From: an uncultured Lentisphaeria bacterium
Lineage (GTDB): Bacteria; Verrucomicrobiota; Lentisphaeria; Victivallales; Victivallaceae
Assembly (NCBI GenBank): GCA_903863035.1
Contig: CAIPAT010000264.1
Coordinates: 1 to 45,280, forward strand
Length of the DNA stretch: 45,280 nucleotides
Direction: 5' to 3'
The translations under genes and the position numbers were made by a program. Each line of letters starts with the position of its first letter. The stretch's first letter is position 1. The notes below the pieces were generated by a model. That model ran no database searches. It was not told the origin of the DNA and saw only the letters and a list, made by a program, of their open reading frames with translations. This document shows positions 34,690 to 43,824 of the stretch, in pieces.

Positions 34690-35004
34690 TCATACTCCAA
34701 ATCTTGATATTCTTTCCGCTTCGGCGGTTTCGCCTAGCAGGACGTCGTAGCCGATGGTTTTCCAGGCGTCCCTGCCGGTAGCGATATGCTGTATGCCGCT
34801 GAGGGCGCAGAAATAGCCTTGAGGACGCAACGTATGCAGTAGATGACTGCTGTAGTCGTTGAGCGCGAAACCGCAGGCGAGCCCGATCATGCCGTTACTG
34901 TGCGGATATTCGCCGGTGAGCAGACAGGCCCGGCTGGGCGAACAGGTCGGTAATGACGTGAAGGCTTGACGGAACAGGTAAATGATGTTTGGTTGTTTTG
35001 TCAT
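34690..35004 (-). pseudogene. Truncated, partly deleted copy of sulfatase A
   Basis: This 104-codon frame is a partial copy of sulfatase A. 34713-34978 matches 32875-33143 almost base for base (a handful of differences and one 3-nt gap), and 34979-34994 matches 33234-33249. The 90 nt in between (33144-33233) are missing, an exact 30-codon deletion. The removed part, from 'HSHDTGRY' to 'EEGVL', holds a metal-ligand strand. The Cys site '[11 protein letters not shown]' survives. The 3' end breaks after 'AEAE' and runs into unrelated codons. It cannot be an active sulfatase. It has its own ATG at 35004 and may still be translated. Confidence 0.9.
34713..34994 (-). repeat. Duplicated segment of sulfatase A
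   Basis: This is the copy of 32875-33249 (less 90 nt). The two segments flank most of sulfatase A's start and all of sulfatase B in direct orientation about 1.8 kb apart, so recombination between them could remove sulfatase B. The low divergence points to a recent event. Confidence 0.9.
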
Positions 35005-35156
35005 ATTTCTATCCGGTAATATATTATTAAATTAAAATAATGTGAATGTAATTATATTCATTCCCCATGATTGCCTCCATTGGTCTGGGAGTAAAATGAA
35101 TTTTATTACGTCAGTTTTTCAAGATTTATGCAGATTTTATAAATCAGCTCTTCATT

Positions 35157-38100
35157 TTATTCGAAAATTATAAACGGATACGAACCGGGATTTTTGTTGG
35201 TTCCGAGGTTCGGCGCAATTTGTATCCAGCCTTCACGCAGTTCCCCGTCGTTGTCGTTTACCAGCAGATTGAAGCGGAGCCCCTGATGCAGCAGCAGCGG
35301 TGTCAATCCCATATCTGTCAGTTTAATCTCGGTCTGATAAATGGTGTCATTACCCTGCCGTGAAGTTTCCAGTTTGATTTGCTTCATCACTTTTCCGGGA
35401 TTGAACCCTTGCGGCGCATTTCCGACGAACACTTCAGAAGTGCCGTTATCGAGACGGGCAAGACATATTTCCCAGGTGCCAGCCTGTCCCGGTACATTCA
35501 GGGCAAACTGGATACTGTCGCCCTGCCATATACTGTTTTCGCTGTATGGCTGGCAGTGAATGTCATCGGTAACTACTGCTTTAAGCCGCAGCGTGTTTTC
35601 ATCTGACGCAAGCCAGATTTTTGCGCTAAGATCATTGGCGTCACGCCAGACCAGATGGGTCTTCGCCGGATCGTGGGCGCACAGGGAAACAACTTGTTCG
35701 CGGGTGTTGAGCACGAAGTCCGGTTTGCGTTCGAATCCATTCGCCGGGATTGAAATTGCCAGATTTACCGGAATGGCAATTTCGCTTTGCCATGGGGTGC
35801 CGGCAATACTGTAAGCCAGTTTGATCTTCGGTACGATACCGTATTCGCCTTTCATGTCGGAGGCGATGTTCAGCTTGAAGCCGATTTGTTCTCCTGACTT
35901 GGCCGGAACAGCAACGGCGGCTTCCTGCTTTTCCGCGGTAATGCCTTTCGGCAGTTGCAGTTTCAAGCGGAATTCCCGTTCCTCTTTCAGCGGGTTGGTG
36001 AGTTGTAACGCCAGTTCAAATTTGTGTCCGGGAACGGCAACGCCGGCGGAATTTACTTCGACCAGCGCTCCGGCTGCTTCCACTTTGGTTCCCTGGATGA
36101 GATTAAGCGCCGAGGGAACGGGTCCGAGTTCCAGAATAGTCATGCCGTCAAGCAGCGGAAGCGGTGACGCATTGCCCATAATATCAATATGTTCAGCCTT
36201 GCGGGCATCGGTTTTTATCACAATGTGACGGGTGGCGGCGGCAGCGGATTCGTTCCAGCAGGGAATAATAAAGCGGTCGGAATTTTTGAATACGAACGCC
36301 CAGAGATTGACGCCCAGTTCGAGCTGGCGGTCAAACTTCATTCCTTTAAACCAGGTGACCAGTGCGTTGTATACCGGATATACCGGTTTGGGATAGAAAT
36401 CATTGGTGAACATACCGTAGTTATGTTCGCCTTCTTTGGGGTTGAAGCCATCGTTGCGCAAATCGTACCATGTATAACCGATTGCGCCTCGAGACCATGC
36501 AAAAAGCAGTTTTTTGTAAAGTATTTCGGCTTGAAAAGCTTCGGCGCCGTCCATCGAAGAAATGGCGGTTTCATTGGCGTACCATGGAACGGCAGTGCCG
36601 GTGGCACGGCGGAGCGGCATGAACTTTTCATCGACCATTTTGGTATAATTAATGAAGTTGCCATGTTCGTGGTAGGCATGTACGTCAAAGCTGCCTTTGG
36701 CGTTCCTCAATACCTTCTCCTGGAACTGATTGTCCCTGCGGCCTGGATGATCAGACATTGTGGCGAAACCGGCGGTCATCACAATGGCTTGCGGGTCAGC
36801 TGTTTTGACGGCCTTAGAGGCAACCTGCAGCATTTTAATATATTCGTCAGCGGTAAAGTCGCCGAAGCCGGACAGATCCGGCTCGTTCCATACTTCCCAG
36901 TAGTGGATTTTGTCTTTATAACGTTGAACAATAGTTTTAGCGTAGTTGCTCCAGGCGTCAAGCTCGGGGGCGCTGCGGCTCCAGACACGCCAGTTGGGAT
37001 TCTGTTGTTTTTCCTTTGGCGCCGCCCATTTTGTGGTGAATGCAAGAGTATATTGCAGTTCTATGCCGTTTTGTCCGTAGAGACTGACGAGACGGTCCAT
37101 CATTCCCCAGTCCCAGTGGTTGCTGTCCTGAGGTTGAATGGCACTCCATTCCGATCCGGTCCGGATGACTTTTGCGCCGCAGAGTGCGGCAGCCAGAACT
37201 TCTTTTTCCTGATCGCGTTCACTCCATCTTCCGGTATGGGTACAAATACTGAACAGGAACCCTTCGGCGCGTTCCGGGGTGGGACCGGCCGGCTTCATAT
37301 AAGCAAACGAGAGTGATTTGGTTTGAATACTGTCTTTGTGTTCCAGATCAGTGAGGGTGTAATCGATTTTCCAAATCCCGTAGCTGTCCGGCAGGCGGTC
37401 CGGCTGCCAGAGTCCGCTCTGGCGCGGTTCAAGTTTGAAAGTTTTGTCAATGGTGAAAGAGTGTCCGGAGAAATCAGTAAAAACTGCCCGGGCCCGGAAC
37501 GCGGCCGGCTCTGCGGACTGATTGATAAATTGCAGTTGCAGCGCTTTTTCATCTCCGGCTTTGAGAACGTGGATGGGATTGCCGGTAAGCACATCGACCC
37601 GGATCGTTTCGATAAGCGGACGCTTGAAGATGAAATCGGCTTGTTTCAGTTTCAGATTTAAATCCCTGCTGGCTGAGGTAATCTGAATTTCTTCAATTTT
37701 CAGCGGCGGTATGGCGTCGGCAAGCGTCCCGGACAAGTCAACCGGATAAGCGGTCTGGCCGGCAACCAGCTTCAAAGCCGGAGTAGTAAAAGACTTGTTG
37801 CGGTTGTCGCGAAAAATAAAACTGACTGCGGCATTGCCGGATAATAACCCTGCCTGGAGGTTGATGCAGGCCGGTTTTACCGGATAATCAAGCAGACTCC
37901 ACATCCGGTTGCGCAGCATACAGGAACCGGCCTTGCCGGAGATAGTCAAACCATCATCGGACAGATTGAGTGTTCCCTGACCGAGAAAGAAGTTCGCAAG
38001 CCATTTCTCTGCCGGAGTGAACGAACAGAATTTTTCGGTAGACGCTACTTTTTCGCCGCCACCGGAGATGAATGTGATAGGGCCAATGAGCAATTCTCCT

Positions 38101-38609
38101 GGACCGGAATCTTTTTTATAATCAATTCCCAACCCGAAAAAACGAGCAGGCTGATCCAGTTTTTTATCATTGTTACCACCCCACGAAATTTTGGCGCCGG
38201 CCGGTGTAATATTGTAAGTCAGAGTTTTCCAGCCGCTCTCCCGCCAGGAGACTGCCTGATCCCACTGGAATACTTCGCCCTGAGCATCAATCAGCCGCAG
38301 ATTGACACGGCTCACCGGACAGTTGTCCGGAGTATGAACTTTGACAGTGATAGTGGCCTGTTCGAATACAGGCAGCAGTGCCGGCTTATTGAAAATAGGG
38401 TTAATATTATTGAAACGGTCATTGGCCCAGGACAGCCGGACCGCTCTGACGCCGTCCGGCGCGGCGGTCAACTCGGCCTGCTGATTGCGCTTGACGGCCT
38501 CGTTTAGATGCAGCGGCAATTGCGGGCCGGTGAAATTCTCCAATACTCCGGATTGAACAGCGAACGCTAATATTCCGGCAACGATCATAATGCAATTTTT
38601 TTTAAACAT
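35157..38609 (-). CDS. Large secreted clan GH-A glycosidase (GH39-like) with C-terminal CBM9-like domain
   Basis: A 1150-residue protein with a signal peptide ('IMIVAGILAFAVQSGV'). Its N-terminal third looks like beta-sandwich binding or accessory domains. The catalytic barrel spans roughly residues 445-790: the acid/base Glu is in 'YWEVWNEPDLSGF' (about 576) and the likely nucleophile Glu in 'PWYANETAISS' (about 680), as in GH39 and related clan GH-A enzymes. A beta-rich linker follows. The last 190 residues resemble a CBM9-type carbohydrate-binding domain ('IWLASDENTLRLKAVVTDD', 'SIWQGDSIQFALN'). The start is ATG 38609 with GAGGA upstream. It is the only clearly exported enzyme of the sulfatase region and would act first on the polymer. 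The linkage cut is unknown. Confidence 0.75.
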   Translation of the reverse strand: MFKKNCIMIVAGILAFAVQSGVLENFTGPQLPLHLNEAVKRNQQAELTAAPDGVRAVRLSWANDRFNNINPIFNKPALLPVFEQATITVKVHTPDNCPVSRVNLRLIDAQGEVFQWDQAVSWRESGWKTLTYNITPAGAKISWGGNNDKKLDQPARFFGLGIDYKKDSGPGELLIGPITFISGGGEKVASTEKFCSFTPAEKWLANFFLGQGTLNLSDDGLTISGKAGSCMLRNRMWSLLDYPVKPACINLQAGLLSGNAAVSFIFRDNRNKSFTTPALKLVAGQTAYPVDLSGTLADAIPPLKIEEIQITSASRDLNLKLKQADFIFKRPLIETIRVDVLTGNPIHVLKAGDEKALQLQFINQSAEPAAFRARAVFTDFSGHSFTIDKTFKLEPRQSGLWQPDRLPDSYGIWKIDYTLTDLEHKDSIQTKSLSFAYMKPAGPTPERAEGFLFSICTHTGRWSERDQEKEVLAAALCGAKVIRTGSEWSAIQPQDSNHWDWGMMDRLVSLYGQNGIELQYTLAFTTKWAAPKEKQQNPNWRVWSRSAPELDAWSNYAKTIVQRYKDKIHYWEVWNEPDLSGFGDFTADEYIKMLQVASKAVKTADPQAIVMTAGFATMSDHPGRRDNQFQEKVLRNAKGSFDVHAYHEHGNFINYTKMVDEKFMPLRRATGTAVPWYANETAISSMDGAEAFQAEILYKKLLFAWSRGAIGYTWYDLRNDGFNPKEGEHNYGMFTNDFYPKPVYPVYNALVTWFKGMKFDRQLELGVNLWAFVFKNSDRFIIPCWNESAAAATRHIVIKTDARKAEHIDIMGNASPLPLLDGMTILELGPVPSALNLIQGTKVEAAGALVEVNSAGVAVPGHKFELALQLTNPLKEEREFRLKLQLPKGITAEKQEAAVAVPAKSGEQIGFKLNIASDMKGEYGIVPKIKLAYSIAGTPWQSEIAIPVNLAISIPANGFERKPDFVLNTREQVVSLCAHDPAKTHLVWRDANDLSAKIWLASDENTLRLKAVVTDDIHCQPYSENSIWQGDSIQFALNVPGQAGTWEICLARLDNGTSEVFVGNAPQGFNPGKVMKQIKLETSRQGNDTIYQTEIKLTDMGLTPLLLHQGLRFNLLVNDNDGELREGWIQIAPNLGTNKNPGSYPFIIFE

Positions 38610-38688
38610 GGTATCCTCTAATTTTATTTAGTAAATTCAGACTAAAAAAAATCCCCCCCTGAAAAATTACTGTAGAAAATTTATTTTT

Positions 38689-40158
38689 TCAAGTGGACTC
38701 TGAAAATTCGGAGGGATGCCTTTCCCTGAGTTCCGGAATTGCCCACGCTCTGCCGGTCTTTTTTAAAAATTCACAGTAATTTTTAAGGTGTCCTCTGGCA
38801 TGGAAAGGACCACCCTCTTTCATCACTGTCCAGAGCGGATCCGTATCATATTGCATCGTCATCATCATCTCATCATGCCATTCGTTAAGATATGCGATTC
38901 CCTCGTTGACTTTTCCTTGATTGTTCCCGGCAATATTGTGCTGCTCGTGCGGATCAGCTATCAGATTGAAAAGCATGTCCTTCGGAAAAAGATGGTAGCC
39001 GTCATGATATGTCCTTACATAAAGCCAGTCACCGAACCTTACACCGCGCTGGCAGACATGGGCGCACTGGCTTATCACAAGATATTCTCTTCCGCAGTCA
39101 TTTCCTGACTTGAGTACCTGCGCATAGCTCTGTCCGTCCCAGCTTTCACATCTTTCCCTGCCAAGCATCTCCGCAAGCGTCGGACCAAGGTCAAGATTGT
39201 AGTGCAGACCATTGTCGGCAGCTCCCTGCTTCATTCCTGGCCAGCGTATTATCATTGGAATCCTGCAGGTGATACTGTCGGCCGTCGCATGTTCTCCGTA
39301 TATTCCAAGCTCACCCAGGTTCTCGCCATGGTCGGAACTTATGATTATCACGAGATCATCCAAAACATTTTTCTGCTTCAATGCTGCAAATAACATCCCG
39401 ATGTGCTCGTCCATGTATTTGATCCCGCAGTCATAGCCGTCAATCATCCTGCGCAAATCCTCCATATTGTGAATTTCGCCGGGATGACGCGGATATGCCG
39501 GATTTGTCTTGTTGTCGTACATATTGATTTCACAGGCTCCGTGCGGCCCCGCCAGCTTCATGTGCTCATTGACAATATCCGCGTTCAGCCACTCCGGCAG
39601 CGGATCATCCTTGAATGGATTACCGAATTCATCAGGAGCCCGGTACGGAGTGTGAGGATCCCAGTAGTTTATCTGCAGAAACCAGTTGTCCTGGTCAGCG
39701 TTGCGCATAATCCAGTCGAGCGCTGCCGGCGTAACCTCCTCGGCCGATTCCAGCCCGCCTTTTCCGGTATTATGGACTTCAGAGAAGCCGGCCAGGAAGT
39801 GATATGCGCTGTGACGTTCCGCAAACGGGCTTATGCTCACAGTCTTCATCCCCGCCCGCCGAAGCATGCCGGGTATGCTTTCCGCATCAAGCTTGTCATT
39901 AAAGTTCCGGTTTTTTCCTTCATGTCGAAAGTCAGCGCATACACCGCCGTGGTTGACAACCCCGGTATGTATTCCGAACCGTCCGCTCATCATTGCCGTC
40001 CTGGACGGCAGGCATGGCGCATCTGAACAATAGTAATTATCGAACCGTACCCCTTGTTCCGCAATCGAATCCATGTTGGGAGAAGTCTGCCTGTGATACC
40101 CGTAGCAACCGAGATGATCAGGCCGCAGAGTGTCCAGATCCAGATATAAAATACGCAT
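38689..40158 (-). CDS. Cys-type sulfatase C, cytoplasmic
   Basis: A 489-residue S1-family sulfatase. The metal region is 'RILYLDLDTLRPDHLG', the formylglycine site is C49-L-P-S-R in 'SDAPCLPSRTAMMSGR', 'NWFLQINYWDPHTPY' is typical, and 'VIIISSDHGENLGELG' holds the second metal ligands. There is no signal peptide, because the fold starts at residue 2. ATG 40158 follows AAGGAAA. It lies between the IclR gene (122 nt upstream) and the large glycosidase gene (79 nt downstream), all on the minus strand, so these three may form a regulated unit. Confidence 0.92.
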   Translation of the reverse strand: MRILYLDLDTLRPDHLGCYGYHRQTSPNMDSIAEQGVRFDNYYCSDAPCLPSRTAMMSGRFGIHTGVVNHGGVCADFRHEGKNRNFNDKLDAESIPGMLRRAGMKTVSISPFAERHSAYHFLAGFSEVHNTGKGGLESAEEVTPAALDWIMRNADQDNWFLQINYWDPHTPYRAPDEFGNPFKDDPLPEWLNADIVNEHMKLAGPHGACEINMYDNKTNPAYPRHPGEIHNMEDLRRMIDGYDCGIKYMDEHIGMLFAALKQKNVLDDLVIIISSDHGENLGELGIYGEHATADSITCRIPMIIRWPGMKQGAADNGLHYNLDLGPTLAEMLGRERCESWDGQSYAQVLKSGNDCGREYLVISQCAHVCQRGVRFGDWLYVRTYHDGYHLFPKDMLFNLIADPHEQHNIAGNNQGKVNEGIAYLNEWHDEMMMTMQYDTDPLWTVMKEGGPFHARGHLKNYCEFLKKTGRAWAIPELRERHPSEFSEST

Positions 40159-40280
40159 ACTATTTCCTTATGTTAAAATTAAAAAACACTTCAATCTTTA
40201 AATTATTTTGCATGGGGCAGCCTGTCGGATTTATGCCTTCTGCTGCGAAAAATCCCGGACTTTGCCCGATGATTTTCTCG

Positions 40281-41045
40281 TTACGAAGTCCTCAGACCGA
40301 CAGTTTGCTGGAATCTTTCTTTTATTGCATCCATGAGAAGCTTCGATATTTTCGCGATCTGGCGGTCTGCATCCGGCGTGAAATTCTCGGATAGCGCAAT
40401 CACCCCGGCAAACTTTCCCAGATAGAATACCGGAGCAGCATATCTCCTGACGCCATTGACGTTATATTCCATATCCATGGCATATCCGTTTCTGTTGTCT
40501 GATTCCAGAATCTTTCTGCATTCCGCCGGGTCAATGTATATTTTTTTACCCTGCCGGTAAACCCATAATTTTTTTCCGGACACATCAATATTTAAATTGG
40601 AAATTGCGGTTCTCGCAACAGCCTCGAATTCATCATCAAGTAATCTTTCAAAACCTATCCTGGCCTTCACATGGATCTCCGCGTTTTCCGGCTCGGAACG
40701 CTGCTCAAGTACCATTCTGTCATTATTCAACACGTACCATTCGGCAGTCCTGCATGTCTTTGTGGAAAGTGTATCAAGAAGTTTCCGGACTTTTCCGGAA
40801 ATATCTTTATTGGCGCTGTCAACCCGTATCAGCGCAATTTTTGCAGTGTATTCCTTCGAGACCGGATCTTTTTCGACCAGGTCGAGAGCCAGCAGGGTAT
40901 CCAGATAGCGCAGCACCGATGCTTTGGGCTCATCAAGATCCCTTGCAAGTGCTTCCAGGTTCTGCTGACCTTTTTCAGACAGCCTCTCTAATAGCTGTAT
41001 TCCTTTTTTCAACGCCGGCGCAGGTGATTTTATTACTTGTTTCAT
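40281..41045 (-). CDS. IclR-family transcriptional regulator
   Basis: A 254-residue regulator. The N-terminal winged helix-turn-helix is 'PALKKGIQLLERLSEKGQQN', 'LEALARDLDEPKASVLRYL' and 'TLLALDLVEKDPVSKEYTA'. The C-terminal IclR effector domain includes 'ARIGFERLLDDEFEAVARTA' and 'YAAPVFYLGKFAGVIALS'. IclR proteins often repress catabolic genes and respond to small organic or sugar acids. ATG 41045 has no clear ribosome-binding site. Two 13-bp direct repeats lie just upstream (41054-41084), probable operator sites. The likely targets are its own gene and sulfatase C with the glycosidase gene downstream. Confidence 0.93.
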   Translation of the reverse strand: MKQVIKSPAPALKKGIQLLERLSEKGQQNLEALARDLDEPKASVLRYLDTLLALDLVEKDPVSKEYTAKIALIRVDSANKDISGKVRKLLDTLSTKTCRTAEWYVLNNDRMVLEQRSEPENAEIHVKARIGFERLLDDEFEAVARTAISNLNIDVSGKKLWVYRQGKKIYIDPAECRKILESDNRNGYAMDMEYNVNGVRRYAAPVFYLGKFAGVIALSENFTPDADRQIAKISKLLMDAIKERFQQTVGLRTS

Positions 41046-41053
41046 AATGCATT

Positions 41054-41084
41054 ATTTTATATATAGTATTGATTTTATATATAG
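41054..41084. promoter_or_regulatory. Tandem 13-bp direct repeats, candidate IclR operator/promoter
   Basis: ATTTTATATATAG occurs at 41054-41066 and again at 41072-41084, an 18-bp period, within 10-40 nt of the IclR start codon. The repeats also contain -10-like TATATA strings, so bound protein would probably affect transcription of the regulator gene. AT-richness makes chance similarity possible. Confidence 0.4.
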
Positions 41085-41166
41085 AATACAATATAAAAAA
41101 AGAATTGTCAAGTCAGAAACATAAAAAACTCTACGGGAGAATCAGCTCTTAATATAAAGTATGTAA

Positions 41167-42702
41167 TCAGGCTCCGGCGATTCTTGGCATTCGTTCAGGT
41201 TCGGTCTGGAGGATACCCTGCATGAATTCCAGGAGCATATGACTTTTGATTGCCGCACTGTCCGGATCGTCCCATAGATTTCGCAGTTCTTCCGGATCAC
41301 TCTGGATGTCGAAAAGTTCGCCCTCTGTTCCGTTGCGGTAAACGGTGATCTTGTAGCGCTTATTGAGATAGCTGCGCATGTGAAACTTGCGGTTGCCGTG
41401 GTGATTTTCAACGATGGTAAAGTGCCTTGGTTCCGGGCCGCCCTGCCAGCTTTCCAACTGGCTGATGCCAGTCATGGAGCCGGGAACTTCAAGTCCGGCC
41501 GCGCAAAGGAAGCTCGGCGCAAGATCGACCAGGTTCTGAAAGGAACTTGAAACGGTTCCGGGACAAGTCCTGCCCGGCCAGCGGACTATCCATGGAATTC
41601 TGATCAGATCCTCGTAGTGGTGGATGGCTTTGGCGATGAGGCCGTGCTGTCCGAGAAAGTGTCCGTGGTCTGTGGAAAAAACCACGATGGTATTATCAGC
41701 CAGACCGAGCCTGCCGAGTTCGTCGAGAATACGGCCGATGTGCTTGTCCATAAGGCTGGTCATGCCGTAATAGACTGCAATGTCTTTTTTAAGTTCCGCC
41801 TCGCTGTGGAGGTGATGATGTCCGCCATGAACCCATCCGCCTTCGTCTTTCGTTACCTCCTCCCAGTAGTCATTGTCGGCTTCCTGCGTCTTGCGGAAGT
41901 GCATTGGGTTGCGTTCATGCTCGCCGGAAACTATGCGTCCCGGCTCCATGTCGTCCGGATTATACATTGAAGCCCATGGCTCCGGAACGAGGTAGGGCGG
42001 GTGCGGATCGTGGAAGCTGGACCAGATAAAGAAGGGCTTGTCCTCATTGGCAGCGTCCTGCATCTGGGCAATGGTACGCTCGCCTGTCCATGTGGAATAA
42101 TGGAACTCCTCCGGGAGACTCCAGGAACGTTTCGAGCGGAGTTCGTTTCGCTTTTCTTCGTTAGGCGGGAAATCCTCGAAGTAGTCGCGCCAGTTCATGA
42201 GGCCTTTCTCTTCAAGCCAGATGCCATAGTGTCCGCCTGCGTGATATTCGCAGCAGTGCATTCTGGCTGTCTCGACGTGTTCAAAGCCATACCATGGACC
42301 GTTGAAATTGCGCCAGAAGTCAAGATCTCTTAATGTCGGCTGGCACTCGATGGACTCCATGCCCGGCTTGCTTGCCAGCGGCTGAAAATGGGCCTTGCCG
42401 ACAAGTCCCGTGTAATAGCCTGCGGCACGAAGCGCGTCACCAACGGTTGGCACGTCCTCAAACAGCTTTGTGCCGAGCGACCAGGCGCCGTGCTGTGATG
42501 GCCACATCCCGGTGATGATGCTGGCCCTGGCTGGTGTGCATGTAGGGTTGGAGCAATAGGCGCGGTCAAACCTTACGCCTTCGTGACAGAGTCTGTCGAG
42601 AGCAGGTGTCTTGATTTTAGGGTTTACCACACCTAAGGCGGAGCAATGGTGCTGGTCTGAAGTGATTAACAGTATATTGGGTCTTTTGGGAGAGATTTTC
42701 AC
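41167..42702 (-). CDS. Cys-type sulfatase D, cytoplasmic
   Basis: A 511-residue S1-family sulfatase. The N-terminus 'RPNILLITSDQHHCSALG' holds the first metal ligand (Asp16). The formylglycine site is C55-T-P-A-R in 'SNPTCTPARASIITGMWP'. 'FIWSSFHDPHPPYLVPEPW' and 'VVFSTDHGHFLGQHGLIAK' are typical of the larger sulfatases acting on glycans. No signal peptide is seen. The start is GTG 42702, with AAGGA about 9 nt upstream. It lies 49 nt downstream of the TSUP exporter gene on the same strand, so the two are probably co-transcribed. Confidence 0.92.
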   Translation of the reverse strand: MKISPKRPNILLITSDQHHCSALGVVNPKIKTPALDRLCHEGVRFDRAYCSNPTCTPARASIITGMWPSQHGAWSLGTKLFEDVPTVGDALRAAGYYTGLVGKAHFQPLASKPGMESIECQPTLRDLDFWRNFNGPWYGFEHVETARMHCCEYHAGGHYGIWLEEKGLMNWRDYFEDFPPNEEKRNELRSKRSWSLPEEFHYSTWTGERTIAQMQDAANEDKPFFIWSSFHDPHPPYLVPEPWASMYNPDDMEPGRIVSGEHERNPMHFRKTQEADNDYWEEVTKDEGGWVHGGHHHLHSEAELKKDIAVYYGMTSLMDKHIGRILDELGRLGLADNTIVVFSTDHGHFLGQHGLIAKAIHHYEDLIRIPWIVRWPGRTCPGTVSSSFQNLVDLAPSFLCAAGLEVPGSMTGISQLESWQGGPEPRHFTIVENHHGNRKFHMRSYLNKRYKITVYRNGTEGELFDIQSDPEELRNLWDDPDSAAIKSHMLLEFMQGILQTEPERMPRIAGA

Positions 42703-42751
42703 GATCTTAATCCTTTTTTGAAGGGGTGATTGTCCGTAAAAGTTTATCTGA

Positions 42752-43657
42752 TTACATCATAATTCTGGTCAGCTTGTAGACTACCAGCAGCCATGCCGCC
42801 AGAATCACGAAGGCGAAGTATTTGCGGATTGCTTGACCTGATGTTTTAGACTGAAGGATTGAACCCAGTTTAGTGCCTCCGGCTGCGCCCAGTATCAGGA
42901 CTGCCGCCATCGGATAGTTGATATTATGCCCGGCCGCATGAAATATGGCGGCAAAACAGCTGGAAACGAAAACCAGCATGGTTCCGGTCAGCGCGGCGTA
43001 TTTCGTGCTTTGTCCGACTAGATAGAACAACGCCGGCAATAGAATAACCCCGCCGCCGATTCCCAAAAGTCCGCTCATAAATCCGATAAAAACACCCAGC
43101 AGAATTAAAACAGTAACACTGAATTCCCCTGCCGGGATCGTCCGGAATTTCCTTACCGGAGGCAGCCTCCATGGAAAGAGGAGTCCGACATGCGAACTTT
43201 CATCATCGCCTGCGTCTTTACGCAAAATGAAGTTGTCATAAATCAGCCAGCCGGCAATTGCGGCCAGGAATACGGCAAAGACGGCAAGCAGAGTGAAATT
43301 CACCGGGTCAACTGTACGCCCCAGGATGTGCCAGGCGGCTTTGCCTTTTAACAGCTGCACCGCATAAAAGCCGGAAAAAGTGCCAACAGGAATACCGGCT
43401 GCCACGAAAAATGCTATCCGGCTGCCCATGAGACGCCGGTCAAGATTGTGATATAATGCAAAAGCGGAAGTTCCCATTATCTGGAAGGCGCTGGTGCCGA
43501 CAGCCATATTCATTTCAAATCCCAGGAATATATTTAACGCCGGAGTCACGATAAAGCCGCCGCCCGCCCCGAAAAAGCCGGTAAGGATTCCGACCGAAAA
43601 GCCAATTAGCAAGCCTCCGGTTAAAAACATCCAGTTCTCTAAAATAAAATTAAACAT
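42752..43657 (-). CDS. TSUP (TauE/SafE) family membrane exporter, probably of sulfate or sulfite
   Basis: A 301-residue membrane protein with about eight hydrophobic helices and the two repeated TSUP motifs: 'GILTGFFGAGGGFIVTPAL' near the N-terminus and 'GFMSGLLGIGGGVILLPAL' in the second half. Members move sulfite, sulfoacetate or other sulfur anions. The next gene downstream is sulfatase D, so exporting the sulfate freed in the cytoplasm is the likely task (inference from neighbourhood). The start is ATG 43657, without a clear ribosome-binding site; a second ATG ten codons in ('MFLTGG') is possible. It is divergent from an aldo/keto reductase gene. Confidence 0.85.
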   Translation of the reverse strand: MFNFILENWMFLTGGLLIGFSVGILTGFFGAGGGFIVTPALNIFLGFEMNMAVGTSAFQIMGTSAFALYHNLDRRLMGSRIAFFVAAGIPVGTFSGFYAVQLLKGKAAWHILGRTVDPVNFTLLAVFAVFLAAIAGWLIYDNFILRKDAGDDESSHVGLLFPWRLPPVRKFRTIPAGEFSVTVLILLGVFIGFMSGLLGIGGGVILLPALFYLVGQSTKYAALTGTMLVFVSSCFAAIFHAAGHNINYPMAAVLILGAAGGTKLGSILQSKTSGQAIRKYFAFVILAAWLLVVYKLTRIMM

Positions 43658-43824
43658 AATTATGTATTCTCGAATATTAAAATGTGTAATATATACGTTC
43701 TTTCATCTCTATAACAGTAATGATCGATCAGATTATTAAATTTATTGATTTTCGACTAAGCCGGGGCATATTATCGTAAGATCGTTAATACGAATTTTAC
43801 ATTACATTTTTAAGGATAATGCCA

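Noticed and set aside
36189-37316. 375-codon open frame on the plus strand opposite the large glycosidase gene
   Set aside because: Antisense shadow of the catalytic domain; no motif recognised.
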